In this document: piece by piece, positions 1 through 9,543 of the stretch
Numbering within the stretch: the first letter of the stretch is position 1
How the letters are laid out: each line of letters begins with the position of its first letter
Assembly: GCF_010731695.1 (NCBI RefSeq)
Contig: NZ_AP022586.1
Location: 4,712,001-4,776,000 of the forward strand
Source of the DNA: Mycolicibacterium litorale
GTDB taxonomy: Bacteria; Actinomycetota; Actinomycetes; Mycobacteriales; Mycobacteriaceae
Reading direction: 5' to 3'
DNA length: 64,000 bases
Position numbers and translations under genes: made by a program
The notes under the pieces: generated by a model
The model's input: only the letters and a program-made list of their open reading frames with translations
Told to the model about the DNA's origin: nothing
The model's database searches: none

Positions 1-779
<779 letters not shown>

Positions 780-787
<8 letters not shown>

Positions 788-2246
788 TCCCCGCGGTTTT
801 CTCAAGTACACCCATCGTGAACTCCCGCAGCGCCGGCCGGTGCCCCTGCGGCTGCGCGACTGGAAAGAGGTCTACGAGGACTTCTCCCACGAGACGCTGC
901 AGACCCAGGCCGCCCGCTGCATGGACTGCGGGATCCCGTTCTGCCACAACGGCTGTCCGCTCGGGAACCTGATCCCCGAGTGGAACGACCTGGTCTTCAA
1001 GGACCGGTGGCGCGACGCGATCGAGCGGCTGCACGCGACCAACAACTTCCCGGAGTTCACCGGGCGGCTGTGCCCGGCGCCGTGCGAGGCCGCATGCGTG
1101 CTCGGCATCAACCAGGATCCGGTGACCATCAAGCAGGTCGAGGTCGAGATCATCGACAACGCCTTCGACGAGGGCTGGGTCGTCCCGCTGCCGCCGGACC
1201 GGCTGACCGGTAAGAAGGTCGCCGTCGTGGGCTCCGGGCCCGCCGGCCTGGCCGCCGCGCAACAGCTGACGCGCGCCGGCCACACCGTCACGGTGTTCGA
1301 GCGGGCCGACCGCATCGGCGGCCTGCTGCGCTATGGCATCCCCGAGTTCAAGATGGAGAAGCACCACATCGACCGCCGGCTGGAACAGATGGAGGCCGAA
1401 GGCACCCAGTTCCGCACCGGTGTCAACGTCGGCGTCGACATCTCCGTCGCCCAGCTGCGTTCGGAGTTCGACGCGGTGGTGTTGGCGGGCGGTGCCACCG
1501 CATGGCGCGACCTGCCGATCCCGGGCCGTGAGCTCGACGGCATCCACCAGGCGATGGAGTTCCTGCCGTGGGCCAACCGCGTGCAGCTGGGTGACCCGGT
1601 CGTCGGTGACGACGGCGAGCCCCCGATCACCGCGAAGGGCAAGCGCGTCGTCATCATCGGCGGCGGCGACACCGGCGCGGACTGCCTGGGCACCTCGCAC
1701 CGGCAGGGCGCGGTCAGCGTGCACCAGTTCGAGATCATGCCGCGGCCGCCGGAGACGCGTGCCGACAGCACCCCGTGGCCGACCTATCCGCTGATGTACC
1801 GGGTCGCCTCGGCGCACGAAGAGGGCGGCGAGCGCGTCTTCTCGGTCAACACCGAGGAGTTCTGCGGCAAGGACGGCCACGTGACGTCGCTCAAGGTGCA
1901 CGAGGTCGAGATGAAGGCCGGGAAGTTCGAGAAGATCGAGGGCTCCGACTTCGAACTCGAGGCCGACCTGGTGCTGCTCGCGATGGGCTTCGTCGGCCCC
2001 GAGAAGGAAGGTCTGCTGACCGACCTCAAGGTGGAGTTCACCGACCGCGGCAACGTCGCGCGCGACGGCAACTTCGCCACCTCGGTGCCCGGCGTCTTCG
2101 TGGCCGGCGACATGGGCCGCGGGCAGTCGCTGATCGTGTGGGCGATCGCCGAGGGCCGGGCCGCGGCCGCCGGCGTCGACCGATACCTGATGGGCAAGAG
2201 CGCGCTGCCGGCCCCGATCAAGCCGACGGCGGCTCCCCAGCGCTGA
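780..2246 (+). CDS. gltD: Glutamate synthase small (beta) subunit
   Basis: 488 residues, full family length. An N-terminal Fe-S domain has two cysteine groups (C47, C50, C55, C59 and C98, C102, C106). An FAD-binding site follows ([15 protein letters not shown]), then an NADPH-binding site ([12 protein letters not shown]), and a C-terminal FAD motif ([13 protein letters not shown]). GltD takes electrons from NADPH and passes them through flavin and Fe-S centres to GltB. The GTG at 780 lies inside the gltB stop region, so coupled translation is likely and fixes this start. Corresponds to Rv3858c. Confidence 0.97.
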
Positions 2247-2271
2247 GTCGCGCGTCCTAGCGCGTCGTAGC

Positions 2272-2330
2272 GCGATTGTGCGGTTTCATACGGTCACCTC
2301 GGCGTGTCGCGTATGGCGTCGCACAATCGC
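2272..2330. repeat. Imperfect long palindrome, GTGCGGTTTCAT type
   Basis: Left arm 2272-2291 (GCGATTGTGCGGTTTCATAC) and right arm 2311-2330 are inverted copies matching at 16 of 20 positions around a 19-base loop. It lies 25 bases after gltD and could end its transcript, but there is no T-run. The core GTGCGGTTTCAT recurs in the palindrome at 11024-11080, so this looks like a dispersed intergenic element rather than a chance hairpin. Confidence 0.6.
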
Positions 2331-2498
2331 GGCGGCCTGGGGAGGGCGAAAAGTCACACCAGTCGCAGCAGAAACAGGCGCCCCACACACGGCGCGCCTG
2401 TCGGCCTTTGCCGCGGCTGCGGTCTCTAATGACTTGATGTGGGTATTGCGATAAGGTGGCCCACGGTCAGCTATTGGTATATCGCAGGAGTGATCACC

Positions 2499-2639
2499 GT
2501 GTACATCAACCCGATAACCCGGTCCCGGGTGGGTCGAATCGCCTGGTCATTGTTCCGACACCCCGTCAAGAGCCGCGAGTTCCCCGCCAAGCAGGAGCGG
2601 CTCATCACCGCTGCAGAGCTGATGCGCTACGGCGTCTAG
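2499..2639 (+). CDS. Small basic protein, unknown function
   Basis: A 46-residue protein beginning MYINPITRSRVGRIAW and ending ELMRYGV. The GTG at 2499 is preceded by AGGAG at 2486-2490 with 8 bases of spacing, so this start is preferred. The frame is open upstream to another GTG at 2439, which would give 66 residues with a hydrophobic stretch WYIAGVITVYI. It is basic and has no motif I recognise. It sits where M. tuberculosis has Rv3857c, a short putative membrane protein, but I cannot confirm that they are homologous. Confidence 0.5.
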   Translation: MYINPITRSRVGRIAWSLFRHPVKSREFPAKQERLITAAELMRYGV

Positions 2640-2718
2640 CTAAGCGGAACCCGGAGGAGGCGCGGACGCGCCGCGCCGCCACCCGAGATTTGCCCAATCG
2701 TGACCTATTCGTGACCAG

Positions 2719-3567
2719 CTATGTCGCGAGCCCGGAATCCCTGATCGCCTCCGCGAGCGGCTCCAGCACGGCCGGGTCATACGGCGGCGGCAGATAGACG
2801 ATCGCGAGGTCGAGACCCTCGGCGCCCAGCGCCGCCGCCTCGTCGACCACCTTCGCGTAATCCCGGTCCTCGCCCAGCCGGACGTGGGCCGACAGCATGA
2901 TCTCCTTCGGATCGCGCCCGATGTCCGCGCAGTGCGACGCCAGCACGTCGCGTTTGCGCGCGAACTCCTCCGGCGGGCCGCCGACGAAGTTCCAGTGCTG
3001 GGCCCAGCGCGCGGTGATGCGCAGAGTCCGCTTCTCGCCACTGCCGCCGATGCATATCGGCGGGTGGGGCTGCTGCGGGCCCTTCGGCTCGTTGCGGGCG
3101 TCCTTGAGCTGGTAGTACTTGCCGTCGAAGGTCGTCGTCTCCTGCGAGAGCAGCCCGGTCAGCACCTCGCAGGCCTCCTCGAAGCGGTCGAACCGCTCCT
3201 TGATGGAACCCAGCTCGATGCCGTAGGCGCCCGACTCCTCCTCGTTCCAGCCCGCGCCGATGCCCAGCTCGAGCCGGCCGTTGCTGACGATGTCGAGCGC
3301 GGAGGCCATGTTGGCGAGCACCGCGGGGTGGCGGTAGTGGATGCCGGTGACGAGGACACCGACGCGCAGCCGCGTCGTCGCCTGCGCCAGCGCGGTCAGC
3401 GTGATCCAGCCCTCCAGGCATGGGCCCGTCGAGTCGGAGAAGATCGGATAGAAGTGGTCGAACGTCCAGCCGGACTCGAAGACGTCGATTCCGTCGGCGG
3501 TCTGCCAGATCGGCAGCATCTCGGCCCAGGTGGTGTTCTGCGGTGAGGTCTTGAAAGCGAATCGCAC
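2719..3567 (-). CDS. LLM-class F420-dependent oxidoreductase
   Basis: 282 residues with the luciferase-like TIM-barrel pattern: an N-terminal FAFKTSPQNTTWAEML strand, GWTFDHFYPIF, LRVGVLVTGIHYRHPAVLAN, then GRLELGIGAGWNEEESGAYGI, and a C-terminal half with ICIGGSGEKRTLRITAR. This resembles the actinobacterial TIGR03560 group (Rv1855c-like) that uses coenzyme F420; the substrate cannot be read from sequence. The frame stays open far upstream to 5313, but that extension is antisense to the PHP gene and is not family-like. The GTG at 3567 gives the expected N-terminus. It is transcribed away from the DinB-fold gene at 3634. Confidence 0.88.
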   Translation of the reverse strand: MRFAFKTSPQNTTWAEMLPIWQTADGIDVFESGWTFDHFYPIFSDSTGPCLEGWITLTALAQATTRLRVGVLVTGIHYRHPAVLANMASALDIVSNGRLELGIGAGWNEEESGAYGIELGSIKERFDRFEEACEVLTGLLSQETTTFDGKYYQLKDARNEPKGPQQPHPPICIGGSGEKRTLRITARWAQHWNFVGGPPEEFARKRDVLASHCADIGRDPKEIMLSAHVRLGEDRDYAKVVDEAAALGAEGLDLAIVYLPPPYDPAVLEPLAEAIRDSGLAT

Positions 3568-3633
3568 GTCGTCCAACGGTAGTCCGGATCCCTGGCAGTC
3601 GCGCGATGAGTTCTGAGGAGGACACGAGTCGGT

Positions 3634-4206
3634 ATGGGCATGAACGACCTCAGCCCTGCCTGTCGGCGCACCGCCGATGCCGTCATGAACGTGCCCGACG
3701 AACTGCTCGACAGGGCGACACCATGCGACGGAATGCGGTTGAGTGAACTCCTTGCGCACGTCGGCGACCTGGCAAGAGCGTTCACCGCGGCCGCACGCAA
3801 GGACTTCGGCGAGTGGACCGACACCCCGCCCCAGCCCGGGCCGCCCGAGGACGACTGGCGCAGCGCCTATCCGCGACACCTCACCGAACTCGCGGACGCG
3901 TGGCGCTCCGCCGAGGCGTGGACGGGAATGACGCGCGCCGGCGGGATCGACCTGCCGGGCGAGGTCGCCGGCCTCGTCGCCCTCACCGAGGTCGTCGTCC
4001 ACGGCTGGGATGTCGCCGCGGCGAGCGGTCAGCCCTACGACTGCGATGCGACCACTGCGCAGGTCTGCCTCGCATACCTCGGCCAGTTCGATCCTGCAGG
4101 GACGGAGGGGATGTTCGGTCGAGCCGTGCCGGTCCCCGACGACGCGCCGGCGATCGACCGCATCGTGGGGCTCAGCGGCCGCGACCCTCGGTGGCGCCCG
4201 CACTGA
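3634..4206 (+). CDS. TIGR03086-type DinB-fold metal-binding protein
   Basis: 190 residues of the mycothiol-dependent maleylpyruvate isomerase / DinB superfamily. The N-terminal helix carries LSELLAHVGDLARAF and the later helix VVVHGWDVAAASGQ, the two conserved histidine segments of TIGR03086 proteins. Members are four-helix bundles thought to bind a divalent metal and often to use mycothiol; the substrate is unknown. GGAGGAC at 3617-3623 precedes the ATG at 3634; an ATG at 3640 is possible. Sixteen bases separate it from the next gene on the same strand. Confidence 0.8.
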   Translation: MGMNDLSPACRRTADAVMNVPDELLDRATPCDGMRLSELLAHVGDLARAFTAAARKDFGEWTDTPPQPGPPEDDWRSAYPRHLTELADAWRSAEAWTGMTRAGGIDLPGEVAGLVALTEVVVHGWDVAAASGQPYDCDATTAQVCLAYLGQFDPAGTEGMFGRAVPVPDDAPAIDRIVGLSGRDPRWRPH

Positions 4207-4221
4207 GGGCACACTGGGAGC

Positions 4222-5226
4222 ATGGATCCCGTCACCGCGCTCCGTCAGATCGCGTACTACAAGGACCGCGCCCGTGAGGACTCCCGGCGGGTGATGGCCT
4301 ACCGCAACGCCGCCGACGTGGTCGAGCGGCTCACCGACGCCGAACGGGAACGCCACGGCACCGCCAACACCTGGCAGTCGCTGCCCGGAATCGGCCCCAA
4401 GACGGCCAAGGTGATCGCCCAGGCCTGGGCCGGGCGCGAACCCGACGTGCTCGTCGAATTGCGGGAGAACGCAACCGATCTCGGCGGCGGGGAGATCCGC
4501 GCGGCACTCAAGGGGGATCTGCACGTCCACTCCAACTGGTCCGACGGCTCGGCGCCCATCGAGGAGATGATGCTGGCCGCCCGCGACCTCGGCCACGAGT
4601 ACTGCGCGCTCACCGACCACTCGCCGCGGCTGACCATCGCCAACGGACTGTCGCCGGACCGGCTGCGCAAACAGCTCGACGTGATCGACGAGCTTCGCGA
4701 AACCGTTGCGCCGCTTCGTATCCTGACCGGCATCGAGGTCGACATCCTCGAAGACGGCTCGCTGGACCAGGAGGACGAACTGCTCGAGCGTCTCGACGTG
4801 GTGGTGGCCAGTGTGCATTCGAAGCTGTCGATGGAGGCCACGGCGATGACGCGGCGCATGCTCAAGGCCGTCGCGAACCCGCACACCGACGTGCTCGGAC
4901 ACTGCACCGGCCGGCTGGTCACCGGCAACCGGGGGGTCCGTCCGGAGTCGAAGTTCGACGCCGAGAAGGTCTTCACCGCGTGCCGCGACCACGGCACCGC
5001 GGTGGAGATCAACTCCCGGCCCGAGCGGCGCGACCCGCCGACCAGGCTGCTCGAACTCGCCCTGCAGATCGGCTGTGTGTTCTCGATCGACACCGACTCC
5101 CACGCCCCGGGACAGCTCGACTTCCTCGGCTACGGCGCGCAGCGCGCACTCGACGCCGGGGTGCCGGTCGACCGGATCGTCAACACCTGGCCGGCCGAGC
5201 GGCTGCTGCAGTGGACCGGGGCCTGA
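4222..5226 (+). CDS. PHP-domain phosphoesterase with helix-hairpin-helix
   Basis: 334 residues. The N-terminal part is DNA-polymerase-X-like, with a helix-hairpin-helix at about residues 54-66 (LPGIGPKTAKV). The PHP domain follows with metal ligands in GDLHVHSNWSDG (98-109), TDHS (131-134), GIEVDIL, HTDVLGHCTGR and DTDSHAP. This is the arrangement seen in the PHP half of bacterial PolX enzymes, so DNA or nucleotide phosphoester hydrolysis is the likely activity. The position matches Rv3856c, which I recall at about the same length. No nucleotidyltransferase (polymerase) domain is present. Confidence 0.85.
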   Translation: MDPVTALRQIAYYKDRAREDSRRVMAYRNAADVVERLTDAERERHGTANTWQSLPGIGPKTAKVIAQAWAGREPDVLVELRENATDLGGGEIRAALKGDLHVHSNWSDGSAPIEEMMLAARDLGHEYCALTDHSPRLTIANGLSPDRLRKQLDVIDELRETVAPLRILTGIEVDILEDGSLDQEDELLERLDVVVASVHSKLSMEATAMTRRMLKAVANPHTDVLGHCTGRLVTGNRGVRPESKFDAEKVFTACRDHGTAVEINSRPERRDPPTRLLELALQIGCVFSIDTDSHAPGQLDFLGYGAQRALDAGVPVDRIVNTWPAERLLQWTGA

Positions 5227-5339
5227 CCGCGGGCGGCGTTTAGTCCGGACGGCTTGGGGGAAGTCGCCGGGGGCTGGGTGACGACGGGTTCGTGAAGCGT
5301 GCCCGGGTCTCACCCCGTCAGCCGATCGAAGGGGACGAA

Positions 5340-7574
5340 ATGGCGGAAGACCGCGGGGCGAAAGAGACCATCAAGAGCGTCGTCAAAGACGCCAAGGACA
5401 AAGTCAAAGAAGCCGCTGAGCGGCTGCAGCAGCACAGCCCGAGCTATATCCCGGGTGCGCCGGGCTCGCAGCCGCCGTCACTGCAGGAACCCACCACCCC
5501 GCGAGAACCGCTGCCTCCCAAGCCCGACCAGGGCGGACCCGATTTACGTACGGCCACCGGCCTTTCCGTCGGTGGTGGGCACACCGCGCGCGGCCAGCAG
5601 GGGGAATACCTCACCACCGCCCAGGGTGCCCGCCTCTACGACACCGACCACTCCCTCAAGGCCGGCGAACGCGGGCCGACGCTCCTGCAGGACCACCACC
5701 TGCGGGAGAAGATCATGCATTTCGACCACGAGCGCATCCCGGAGCGCGCGGTGCACGCCCGCGGCGCCGCGGCGCACGGCGTGTTCCGCGGTAACGGTGC
5801 CGCCGAGAAGATCTGCAAGGCGGGATTCCTGAGGTCCGGCGCGGAAACCGATGTGTTCGTTCGGTTTTCGACGGTGCTGGGTTCGCGCGGATCGGCCGAC
5901 ACCGTCCGCGACACCCGGGGGTTCGCCACCAAGTTCTACACCGACGAAGGCACGTTCGACCTTGTCGGCAACAACATCCCGGTGTTCTTCATCCAAGACG
6001 GCATCAAGTTCCCGGACGTCGTCCACGCCGCCAAACCGCACCCAGACCGGGAGATCCCGCAGGCCCAGAGCGCGCACGACACCTTCTGGGATTTCGTGTC
6101 GCTGCACACCGAGGCCCAGGCGCACACGATGTGGAACATGTCCGACCGTGGCATCCCGCGGTCCTACCGGATGATGGAGGGCTTCGGCGTCCACACCTTC
6201 CGGCTGACCGGTCCGGACGGGACGACATCTCTGGTGAAGTTCCACTGGAAGCCGCGCCTCGGCGTGCATTCGCTGGTCTGGGAGGAGGCCCAGATCGCCG
6301 CAGGCGTCGACCCCGACCTGCACCGCCGCGACCTGGCCGACGCGATCGAGAAGGGCGCCTACCCGGAGTGGGATCTCGGCGTGCAGGTGATGCCCGATAG
6401 CCCGGACCACATGTTCGAGGGCATCGATCTGCTCGACCCGACCAAGATCGTGCCCGAGGAACTGGCGCCGGTGCAACTGATCGGGACCATGCAGCTCAAC
6501 CGCAACCCCACCAACTTCTTCGCCGAGACCGAACAGGTGGCGTTCCACCCAGGCCATCTGGTGCCGGGCATCGACGTCACCGACGATCCGCTGCTGCAGG
6601 CGCGGTTGTTCTCCTACCTCGACACCCAGCTCACCCGGCTGGGTGGACCGAACTTCGGTCAGATCCCGATCAACCGTCCGCACGCCCCGGTCAACGACAT
6701 GTTCCGCGACGGCTTCCACCAGCACGGGGTGCATCCCGGCGTCGCGCCGTACCGGCCCAATTCACTCGATGGCGGCTGCCCGTTCCTCGCCGGCGCCGAC
6801 ACCGGCGCGTTCATCGAGGTGCCCGCCGTCGTCGCCGAATCGACGAAGGTGCGGGCCGCACCGGCGTCGTACGACGACCACTTCTCGCAGGTCGCGATGT
6901 TCTACCGCAGCCTGAGTCCGGTGGAGCAGCGCCACGTCGCCGAGGCCTACACCTTCGAGCTCGGCAAGTGTTACGAGAAGGCGATCAAGGAGCGCCAACT
7001 GGCCGCGCTGGCCAACATCGACGCCGACCTGTGCGCGACGGTGGCCGCCGGCCTGGGTCTGGAGCCACCCGCACCCACCGCCGCGCCGGTCGAGCCGTCG
7101 GTGCTCAGCCCGGCGGTGTCCCAGATCGGTGAGCGCTGGCCGGTGGAAGGCCGGATGATCGGCGTCCTCGTCGGGCCGGACTCAGACACCGGTGACGTCG
7201 CGGCGGTGGTCGAGGCGCTGGGAGCGGCCAAGTTGGTGCCCCTGGTGATCGCGCCGCACGGCGGCACCCTCGACCACGACGGCGGCAGAGTGCCGATCTC
7301 GCGAACCTACGCGACCGCGCGGTCGATCGAGTTCGACGGACTCGTCCTCGCCGGATCACCCGCCACCGTGCAGGCCAAGATCCTCGTCGACGAGGCGTTC
7401 CGGCACTACAAAGCGCTGGCCGTGCTCCCGCACGGAGCGGATCTGCTCGCCTCGTCCGGAGTGGGCGCCGATTCCGAAGGCGTGCTCAGCGCGTCGGATC
7501 CGGCGGGACTGGTGGCGTCGCTGATCGAAGGCCTCGGTGAGCACCGGGTCTGGAGCCGCGTCGTCCCCGCCTGA
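5340..7574 (+). CDS. katE: Large-subunit monofunctional catalase (KatE/HPII type)
   Basis: 744 residues from the ATG at 5340, which follows AAGGGGAC. An N-terminal extension of about 70 polar residues leads into the catalase core. The core has the catalytic His139 (RAVHARG), the RFSTVLGSRGSADTVRD segment, Asn211 in DLVGNNIPVFFIQD and the haem-tyrosine region RLFSYLDTQLTRLGG. A C-terminal flavodoxin/DJ-1-like domain (MIGVLVGPDSD to the end) marks clade 2 enzymes. It breaks down hydrogen peroxide in the cytosol. M. tuberculosis relies on KatG instead, so this gene is a difference from it. The gene ends 3 bases from the convergent dinB stop. Confidence 0.95.
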   Translation: MAEDRGAKETIKSVVKDAKDKVKEAAERLQQHSPSYIPGAPGSQPPSLQEPTTPREPLPPKPDQGGPDLRTATGLSVGGGHTARGQQGEYLTTAQGARLYDTDHSLKAGERGPTLLQDHHLREKIMHFDHERIPERAVHARGAAAHGVFRGNGAAEKICKAGFLRSGAETDVFVRFSTVLGSRGSADTVRDTRGFATKFYTDEGTFDLVGNNIPVFFIQDGIKFPDVVHAAKPHPDREIPQAQSAHDTFWDFVSLHTEAQAHTMWNMSDRGIPRSYRMMEGFGVHTFRLTGPDGTTSLVKFHWKPRLGVHSLVWEEAQIAAGVDPDLHRRDLADAIEKGAYPEWDLGVQVMPDSPDHMFEGIDLLDPTKIVPEELAPVQLIGTMQLNRNPTNFFAETEQVAFHPGHLVPGIDVTDDPLLQARLFSYLDTQLTRLGGPNFGQIPINRPHAPVNDMFRDGFHQHGVHPGVAPYRPNSLDGGCPFLAGADTGAFIEVPAVVAESTKVRAAPASYDDHFSQVAMFYRSLSPVEQRHVAEAYTFELGKCYEKAIKERQLAALANIDADLCATVAAGLGLEPPAPTAAPVEPSVLSPAVSQIGERWPVEGRMIGVLVGPDSDTGDVAAVVEALGAAKLVPLVIAPHGGTLDHDGGRVPISRTYATARSIEFDGLVLAGSPATVQAKILVDEAFRHYKALAVLPHGADLLASSGVGADSEGVLSASDPAGLVASLIEGLGEHRVWSRVVPA

Positions 7575-7577
7575 CGG

Positions 7578-8813
7578 TCAGTCCGGCAGCATCGGCATCT
7601 CCAACCCGGGATCACGGCCGAGCAGCACGCCGCGCGTGACGGCCAGATTGCCGTAGCGAGTGCGCACCTCGTCGACGGCGGCGTCGAGCGCTCCGGCGTC
7701 AGGCGGCAGGCGCGCGCCGTCACCGAACGGCAGCTCGAGCTGCTGGGCGCCGTCGCGGTCGATGTTGGACACCGCGAACCCGATCAGGGTGAGCCCGCGC
7801 TCGGCGATGACCGGCGCCGCCGCGGCGACCAGTTCGCGCGCCGCGGCGAGGATCGCCTCGGTCGACGCGGTGGCCCGCGGCATGGTGTGACTTCGGGTGA
7901 CGCGGCTGAAATCGTCGAACCGCAACCGCAGGACGACGGTGCGGCCGGTGCGGCCCGCTTTGCGCATCCGCCGGGTGATGCGGTCGACGAGGTTGACCAC
8001 CACGGCGTCCACCTCGGCGGCCGACATCGAATTGCCGCGCCGGCCGAGTGCCCGCTGCGCGCCGACCGAGCGGCGCCGGACCCCCGTCACCACCCGGCGG
8101 CGATCGATGTTGCGCGACAACGCATACAGCTGATGTCCCGTCGCGCCGCCGACCATCGACGCCAGCGTCGACTCCCCGAGCTCGGCGACGTCGGCGACGG
8201 TCTCGATGCCGTGCGCACGCAGCTTCTCGGCCGTCTTCGCGCCCACGCCCCACAGCCGGCGCACCGGCAACGGGTGCAGGAACGCCAGCTCGCGGTCGGG
8301 CGGCACCAGCAGCAGTCCGTCCGGTTTGCCCTCCTGGCTGGCAACCTTGGCCAGGAACTTCGTCCGCGCGATCCCCACGGTGATCGGCAGCCCGACCTCC
8401 TCGCGGACGCGGGCGCGCAGCCGTGCGCCGATCTCCACCGGCGTGCCCGACACCCGGCCCAGCCCGGACACGTCGAGGAACGCCTCGTCGACCGACAGTG
8501 GCTCGACCAGGGGAGTGGTGTCACGGAAGACCTCGAACACATCGGCGCTGGCCCGGGAGTAGGCGGCCATCCGCGGTGGGACCACGATGGCCTGCGGGCA
8601 CAGCCGGCGGGCCTGATGGCCGCCCATCGCGGTGCGCACGCCGAACGCCTTCGCCTCGTAGGAGGCCGCCAGCACCACCCCGGCGCCCACGATCACCGGC
8701 TTGCCCCGCAGCGAGGGATCGTCGCGCTGCTCTACCGAGGCGTAGAACGAGTCGAGATCAGCGTGCAGGATGCTCGCCTGATCACGACCGCGCGTTGAAG
8801 CCGACACGAACAT
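7578..8813 (-). CDS. dinB: Y-family DNA polymerase IV
   Basis: 411 residues. The catalytic carboxylates are visible: D19 and the following LDSFYASVEQ segment, and D109/E110 in LSVDEAFLDVSG. The thumb helix-hairpin-helix (LWGVGAKTAEKL) and little-finger domain are complete. It makes short, error-prone patches across damaged template. Placement directly after ethR matches M. smegmatis DinB3 (MSMEG_6443, from memory), a paralogue that I believe M. tuberculosis lacks. The start at 8813 lies inside a LexA-type palindrome; GTG two codons in is an alternative. The C-terminus ends EMPMLPD without an obvious clamp-binding QL(S/D)LF peptide, though LELPFGD further in could serve. Confidence 0.93.
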   Translation of the reverse strand: MFVSASTRGRDQASILHADLDSFYASVEQRDDPSLRGKPVIVGAGVVLAASYEAKAFGVRTAMGGHQARRLCPQAIVVPPRMAAYSRASADVFEVFRDTTPLVEPLSVDEAFLDVSGLGRVSGTPVEIGARLRARVREEVGLPITVGIARTKFLAKVASQEGKPDGLLLVPPDRELAFLHPLPVRRLWGVGAKTAEKLRAHGIETVADVAELGESTLASMVGGATGHQLYALSRNIDRRRVVTGVRRRSVGAQRALGRRGNSMSAAEVDAVVVNLVDRITRRMRKAGRTGRTVVLRLRFDDFSRVTRSHTMPRATASTEAILAAARELVAAAAPVIAERGLTLIGFAVSNIDRDGAQQLELPFGDGARLPPDAGALDAAVDEVRTRYGNLAVTRGVLLGRDPGLEMPMLPD

Positions 8814-8820
8814 ATGTTCG
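8807..8820 (-). promoter_or_regulatory. LexA/SOS-box-like palindrome over the dinB start
   Basis: CGAACATATGTTCG is a perfect 14-base palindrome and contains the mycobacterial SOS-box core CGAAC-N4-GTTCG. The outermost consensus bases (T and A) are not matched. It lies in the 24-base gap between ethR and dinB and includes the dinB start codon, so LexA bound here could repress dinB. No separate promoter hexamers are clear; they would have to lie in the end of ethR. Confidence 0.7.
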
Positions 8821-8837
8821 CATGACGGGCCGACGCG

Positions 8838-9467
8838 TCAGCGGCATTCTCCGTACACCGCGCACGTCCACACGTGCACCAGCGAGTCGAGTACCCGCTC
8901 GGCGGGGATGCCCGGGTTCTCGGCGGCGAACGCCGCGAGCAGCGTGCGCTCGTTCATCAGGTTGAGCGCGGTGGCGAGGTCGTGGGCGGGCAGCGTCTCG
9001 GGAGCGGCGCCGCGGCGGCGTTCGGCCTCGATGGTCGCCGCGGTGAAGTCGATCCACTTCTGCATGAACTTCGCGAAGACGTCGCGGATTTCGGCGTTGT
9101 CCGAGCTCGACGCCGCGACGGTGACGCCGCGGTGGGCGCCGAACGTGTCGAAGAACACCGTGATGCCCGGACGCCACACGTCCTCCGAGGTGGTGGTCGA
9201 AGCGGCGGCCTCGAGCGCGGCGTCCGCCTCGCGGATCACCCGCTCCCACAGCGTCAACAGGACGGCTTCTTTGGAGCCGAAGTAGAAGTAGAAGGTCGGG
9301 CGCGAGATGCCGGCGCCCTTCGCCAGATCGTCGACCGAGATCTCGGCGAACGGACGCCGCTCGAGCAGCCGCTCGGCGGTCGCCAGGATGGCCTGTTCGC
9401 GGTCGTCACCCGACGGGCGGGCGGACCGGCGGCTGCGCAGTGCGCGGGTCTCGCTGGCGGTGGACAC
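8838..9467 (-). CDS. ethR: TetR-family repressor of ethA
   Basis: 209 residues, very close to M. tuberculosis EthR: the RRSARPSGDDRE N-terminus, the helix-turn-helix ISVDDLAKGAGISRPTFYFYF, and LATALNLMNERTLLAAFA in the ligand-binding domain. EthR represses the divergent monooxygenase gene ethA. The GTG at 9467 is the only start that keeps the family N-terminus; the frame runs open into ethA but that part is antisense to coding sequence. dinB follows 24 bases downstream on the same strand. Confidence 0.93.
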   Translation of the reverse strand: MSTASETRALRSRRSARPSGDDREQAILATAERLLERRPFAEISVDDLAKGAGISRPTFYFYFGSKEAVLLTLWERVIREADAALEAAASTTTSEDVWRPGITVFFDTFGAHRGVTVAASSSDNAEIRDVFAKFMQKWIDFTAATIEAERRRGAAPETLPAHDLATALNLMNERTLLAAFAAENPGIPAERVLDSLVHVWTCAVYGECR

Positions 9468-9485
9468 GACCGTTACTTTACACCG

Positions 9486-9541
9486 CGTCGAAATTATCGA
9501 CACACCGTTGACGCACTCGACACTGTGTTGATAGCTTGACA
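9486..9541. promoter_or_regulatory. EthR operator / divergent ethA-ethR promoter
   Basis: The 76-base intergenic region has repeated TCGACA and TTGA half-sites in alternating orientation: TTATCGACA, CCGTTGACG, CTCGACACTG, TGTTGATAG. It resembles the 55-bp M. tuberculosis EthR operator as I remember it, and the gap length is the same. The hexamer GATAGC at 9530-9535 is suitably placed as an ethA -10 with a very short or absent leader. Confidence 0.75.
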
Positions 9542-9543
9542 GC

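Noticed and set aside
3568..5313. Upstream extension of the F420 oxidoreductase frame to 864 residues
   Set aside because: The extra 580 residues are antisense to the DinB-fold and PHP genes and have random high-GC composition; the family N-terminus begins at 3567.
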